Below, in pieces: positions 61,044 to 64,000 of a stretch of DNA of 64,000 bases. The translations under genes were made by a program, and so were the position numbers. Source of the stretch: Epiperipatus broadwayi (lineage: Eukaryota; Onychophora; Udeonychophora; Euonychophora; Peripatidae); the NCBI GenBank assembly GCA_028023455.1, contig JAQFVV010012400.1, forward strand, positions 14,639,748-14,703,747, given 5' to 3'. The first letter of the stretch is position 1; the number at the start of each line of letters is the position of its first letter. The notes below the pieces were generated by a model. It searched no databases and was not told the origin of the DNA. It was given only the letters and a program-made list of their open reading frames with translations.

Positions 61044-62243
61044 TTTAAAATAATTTTCAAATGTAATAAATAAATAAATACGGACTCTAATTTATATATT
61101 TACATCATGTATCTTAATACTTAAGATTATATATCGCTAATTTAGATGTCCAACACAAATTACTTCTTGCGCCAAAATACAAAACTCTATACGCGGAGGG
61201 GAAGAAGTTGTTTAACTTGTTTACCTAAAAAAGGCAGCTAATAAATTGGAAATATTCAGCCATTGACATTAAAAATGGTCAGGTTTTAAAATAACTCAAG
61301 TGTCCAGTTTTTACGCTTGATTGAACATTTTAGTTTTACCATTGGCAAGATTTTCTTTTGTTATCATATATTTTTCTAATTAACACAGGTGGCCTGCCAG
61401 GCCTGATTTGCGATTTCAATAGAAAATTTCCTGGGATTATAATTATTGTTTACAAGTTCTTACTAAGATTTTAAAATTTGCGATAAACATCATAAGCAAA
61501 CGTATGTAATTAATTTGCAAACCTAATTAGTATGCAAAAAAATAGACTTTTGACAACGATTAAAATATATAAAATAAAAAGTAAACTGAAAATTATATTA
61601 AGTTTACTGGAATTATACCTATAATATATATTACATACACGTTCGAATATTTATATCAAATTATTATTTAAATAAAAAAATTAGAAAATGTTTTTATTTT
61701 GCAATATTATAATCGTTTCTTACGATTTCAAAATTACGTACATGATCTAATATATATATATACGCATATACATACATAAGTTCTAATTTATAATACTTTT
61801 AGTGTGTGTTTATTTATATATTTGCTAGCAGAAAGTTACTTATAGTTTACTATAAGCAGTATTATATATATATATAAACATTACAATATGAAATTTGTAA
61901 TATAATAAACTTTATGTTTAGTTTATTGTTCATGATAAATAATAGATTTGATTGTTTTATATTTTTAATATTAAGCAGAGCTTGTGTGCAGGCCTGCTTG
62001 TGTGTGTCATTTAATAAGATATAATATGACTTCATATGATTTTTCAATAATCTACTCTCAATAATTTTTGTAAATAAACATTTGAAAATAATATTCTTCA
62101 AATGTGAGTATTTTTGTTAGTAGAGTTTTAATTTCTCAGGGATGGCGCCTTCTTTTTCAGATGCTAATCTCTCAGTGATGGCGCCTCCTTCTGCCAGCGC
62201 CCGCATGCGTTGCATGCCCGCTTCCGCCGGCCCTGAGCATATC

Positions 62244-62810
62244 AGTAGAACATTGTTAAAAAAAATCTGAATGACTGTTTGAAAAAAATTGCCTTGTGAT
62301 CAATGAATTGTTATTATTATTTTAATATTAAAAATATTGCAAATGAATTCAGAGGAATTATTACATTTAAAAGAATACATATCTCTCCCAAACCCTCACC
62401 TTCTTATTTCTTTTTCTAAAACATGCTTTTTATTTTCAAATTTATTTACGTTTTTTTTTTTTTTAAAGAAAATACTTTTAAAAGAATGTTATAAAATTAA
62501 ATATCCTTAGAAAAAAAGATAATGAATCCACAAAAAAGGAGAAAGAAAAACAAAAGTCCATGCTTTCTAGTGACCTGATAAAGCATATAGATAAAAATAT
62601 ATATATACCTATTAAAATGTAGTTCCATACTCTATAATTAATCATTTTTTTTTAGAAAAATCCAAACTTTAATTATACTTTTCTAAATACATTCAATTCT
62701 CAGTATTAACACATAGTATACTATGAAACACAGCATTTACAGCGATATTTTTCTACGATCTTTCCCAGTGTTTCTGGCCATTGTAGGAATTAAACCGGCA
62801 ATCTTTAGAT
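62244..62810. other. Unannotated A+T-rich sequence
   Basis: No gene recognised. GCCGGTTTAATTCC, read on the minus strand at 62787-62800, weakly resembles a tRNA B box and may be an old SINE into which the next hAT inserted. Confidence 0.35.
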
Positions 62811-64000
62811 CAAGAGTTCCCAAACTTTTTTTGGCCGCAGACCCCATTACTAAAAACTTTTAAAACCATTGACACCCCTAATCATTTACTTTACTTATTC
62901 AAATTAATAAATTTGTACAGTACTCTATATCAAAATTTTCATTTTAATCACTTATAATTAATGATTAAAAAAGATAAAAGGACCATGGAATATGGCATTA
63001 TCTTGTGCTACATTTAATATCGAAACCTGCATTAATGAAAATTAAAGCAAAAAAAAATACAAGCAGAGTTTTTTTTTTAATTTTTGACATTTATAAAATA
63101 AATATGTAAATTCAAAATAAATACAAATATTGAAATCAATTTATTAAACATAAAAATGAAGTGGAAAAAATCAACATATTCGACAGAATTAAACATCAAC
63201 AAAATTACAACAATGAAAGATTTTAATCAAAATTATAAATATAAGAATATCAAATAAATTAGCTTGGAAAACTGAATTTAATGAGATGGGTGCACCTAGT
63301 GATCTGTCAACAATTTATCTATGTCCAGTTTTAAATTAGTGAGTTGCATTCTCAAATCTCCATGTTCAGTGATATGCAATCTATGTCTGTTCTGAAGCAG
63401 GTTTAAAACTATACTGAAACCTCTTTCTATCAAATACAATGATGGAAATGCCAGAAAATACTTTTGTACAATAGTCCATAGAGCTAGGTACAGAAGTGGA
63501 ATTTCTTGTTGCTCCCAAAACTTTTGATAACCCTATTTGAATTGTACCTTGAGATCCTCATTCCTGCTGATAGTTATCAGCTCATCTTTCAAAATTATAT
63601 TTGGTTCTGCACTAGTAGTGTATGGGTTTATTATCCAGTCCAGTATTTCCAATGATAGAATATCTTTGAACCTAGTTTTGAAATGCAAGTGGTTGACATA
63701 CAGCAAGATGTTTTCTTCTTGGATTGTGCCTATCTTAAATAAGTTGGGGAACTGGGAAAGCTCAGATCTTGCAATATTTTGCTTAAAAAACATTTAATCT
63801 GGCAACAAAAGCTGATATGACTGATTTTGCTTTGATGAGATTCAAATTGTCTCCTTGCAGTTGTAAATTAACATCATTAAATTTGCCAAATAAGTTGATT
63901 AAATAAGCAATATCTGTTTTACTCTTAAGTAAATTTTCTTTCAAACTGGAATCCTCATCTTCCAAAAACTCTAAAACAGATTGAAAAAGTGCAAAAAATC
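62811..64000 (-). mobile_element. hAT element (ZBED5/Buster-like), cut by the window end
   Basis: The left terminus, CAAGAGTTCCCAAACTTTTT then TTGGCCGCAGACCCC at 62811-62845, has the form of Charlie/Buster-type hAT ends. The eight bases before it, CTTTAGAT, have TA in the centre, as Buster targets do. The transposase runs on the minus strand from beyond 64000 down to ~63290. The right end is outside the window. Confidence 0.75.
63290..64000 (-). pseudogene. hAT transposase C-terminal part (ZBED5-like), partial
   Basis: Read from the window edge inward, the order matches the C-terminal half of ZBED5-type hAT transposases. There is SKTDIAYLINLFGKFNDVNL then LQGDNLNLIKAKSVISAF (63783-63965), a block with FPNLFKIGTIQEENILLYVN and LEILDWIINPYTTSAEPNII (63533-63793), then KFWEQQEIPLLYLALW and the dimerisation motif FLAFPSLYLIERGFSIVLNL near 63390-63450. 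A stop or frame change separates the blocks near 63790 and 63535. Compared with the hAT at 18.9-20.6 kb it is much better preserved, so it is younger. The N-terminal BED finger and most of the catalytic core lie outside the window. Confidence 0.88.

Larger units (their letters stand above)
57666..62243 (-). mobile_element. Complete hAT element with 8-bp target duplication
   Basis: CAGGGCCGGCG begins at 57674 and its exact reverse complement CGCCGGCCCTG ends at 62235. AGCATATC lies directly outside both ends (57666-57673 and 62236-62243), an exact 8-bp duplication. The 4562-bp element carries one transposase region on the minus strand (58560-61043), about 0.9 kb of palindrome-rich left DNA and 1.1 kb of A+T-rich right DNA. 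Subterminal GGCGCC and GCATGC motifs occur at both ends (57690-57725, 62150-62215). Termini of this form are typical of hAT-Tip100-like elements with ZMYM-type transposases. Confidence 0.95.

Noticed and set aside
62745-62811. Additional tRNA-derived SINE
   Set aside because: Only a weak B-box-like segment was seen; no A box, end sequence or target duplication.

Overview
This is a gene-poor, very A+T-rich window (well over two thirds A+T by eye) from an animal nuclear genome. No host protein-coding gene, rRNA or stand-alone tRNA could be supported. Nearly everything recognisable is transposable-element sequence, mostly decayed and often nested. The mix of hAT and mariner-like DNA transposons, RTE-like and CR1-like LINEs, Penelope-like elements, a Ty3/gypsy remnant and a short tRNA-derived SINE fits an invertebrate metazoan. 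The window does not allow a phylum to be assigned with confidence. A cephalopod or chelicerate would be plausible, but that is a guess. Layout from left to right: 0.9-1.6 kb, minus-strand Ty3/gypsy gag-protease remnant. 3.0-3.2 kb, diverged single copy of the repeat that builds the array at 10-12 kb. 4.7-5.2 kb, foldback MITE. 6.2-7.3 kb, MITE-like element carrying a 68-bp tandem repeat. 8.26 kb, SINE. 9.9-12.0 kb, head-to-head tandem arrays of a 455-465 bp unit flanked by a 14-bp direct repeat. 12.7 kb, SINE with a 24-bp target duplication. 13.6-15.3 kb, members of a dispersed repeat family around a GC-richer promoter/LTR-like block. 15.5-16.8 kb, element with nested inverted repeats. 17.1-20.7 kb, plus-strand hAT (ZBED5/Buster-like) with a mariner-like element inside it. 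21.3-23.7 kb, plus-strand RTE-like LINE. 23.9-28.4 kb, minus-strand CR1-like LINE with a PHD/coiled-coil/SGNH ORF1. 29.9-30.9 kb, two SINEs and dispersed repeats. 31.7-33.1 kb, minus-strand LINE remnant. 35.4-37.4 kb, Penelope-like RT, carrying a 374-bp insertion with a 16-bp duplication and a suspect G-rich tract. 37.7-40.3 kb, minus-strand hAT pseudogene holding a GIY-YIG fragment and a near-perfect 92-bp hairpin. 40.8-43.6 kb, Penelope GIY-YIG domain followed by three tandem copies of its tail, with a 1.1-kb element bounded by an 8-bp duplication between copies 2 and 3. 47.1 kb, another Penelope tail copy. 53.8 kb, SINE. 56.4 kb, LINE fragment. 57.67-62.24 kb, complete hAT element with matching termini and an exact 8-bp target duplication. 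62.8 kb to the end, left part of a third ZBED5-like hAT. The coding sequences do not form a working pathway. Each is a separate mobile element with stops or frameshifts, and the useful information lies in insertion order and element structure. One result concerns the assembly: 58646-58665 is an exact 20-base Illumina adapter sequence inside the hAT transposase. A G-rich block at 37.2 kb also looks like an assembly or consensus error.
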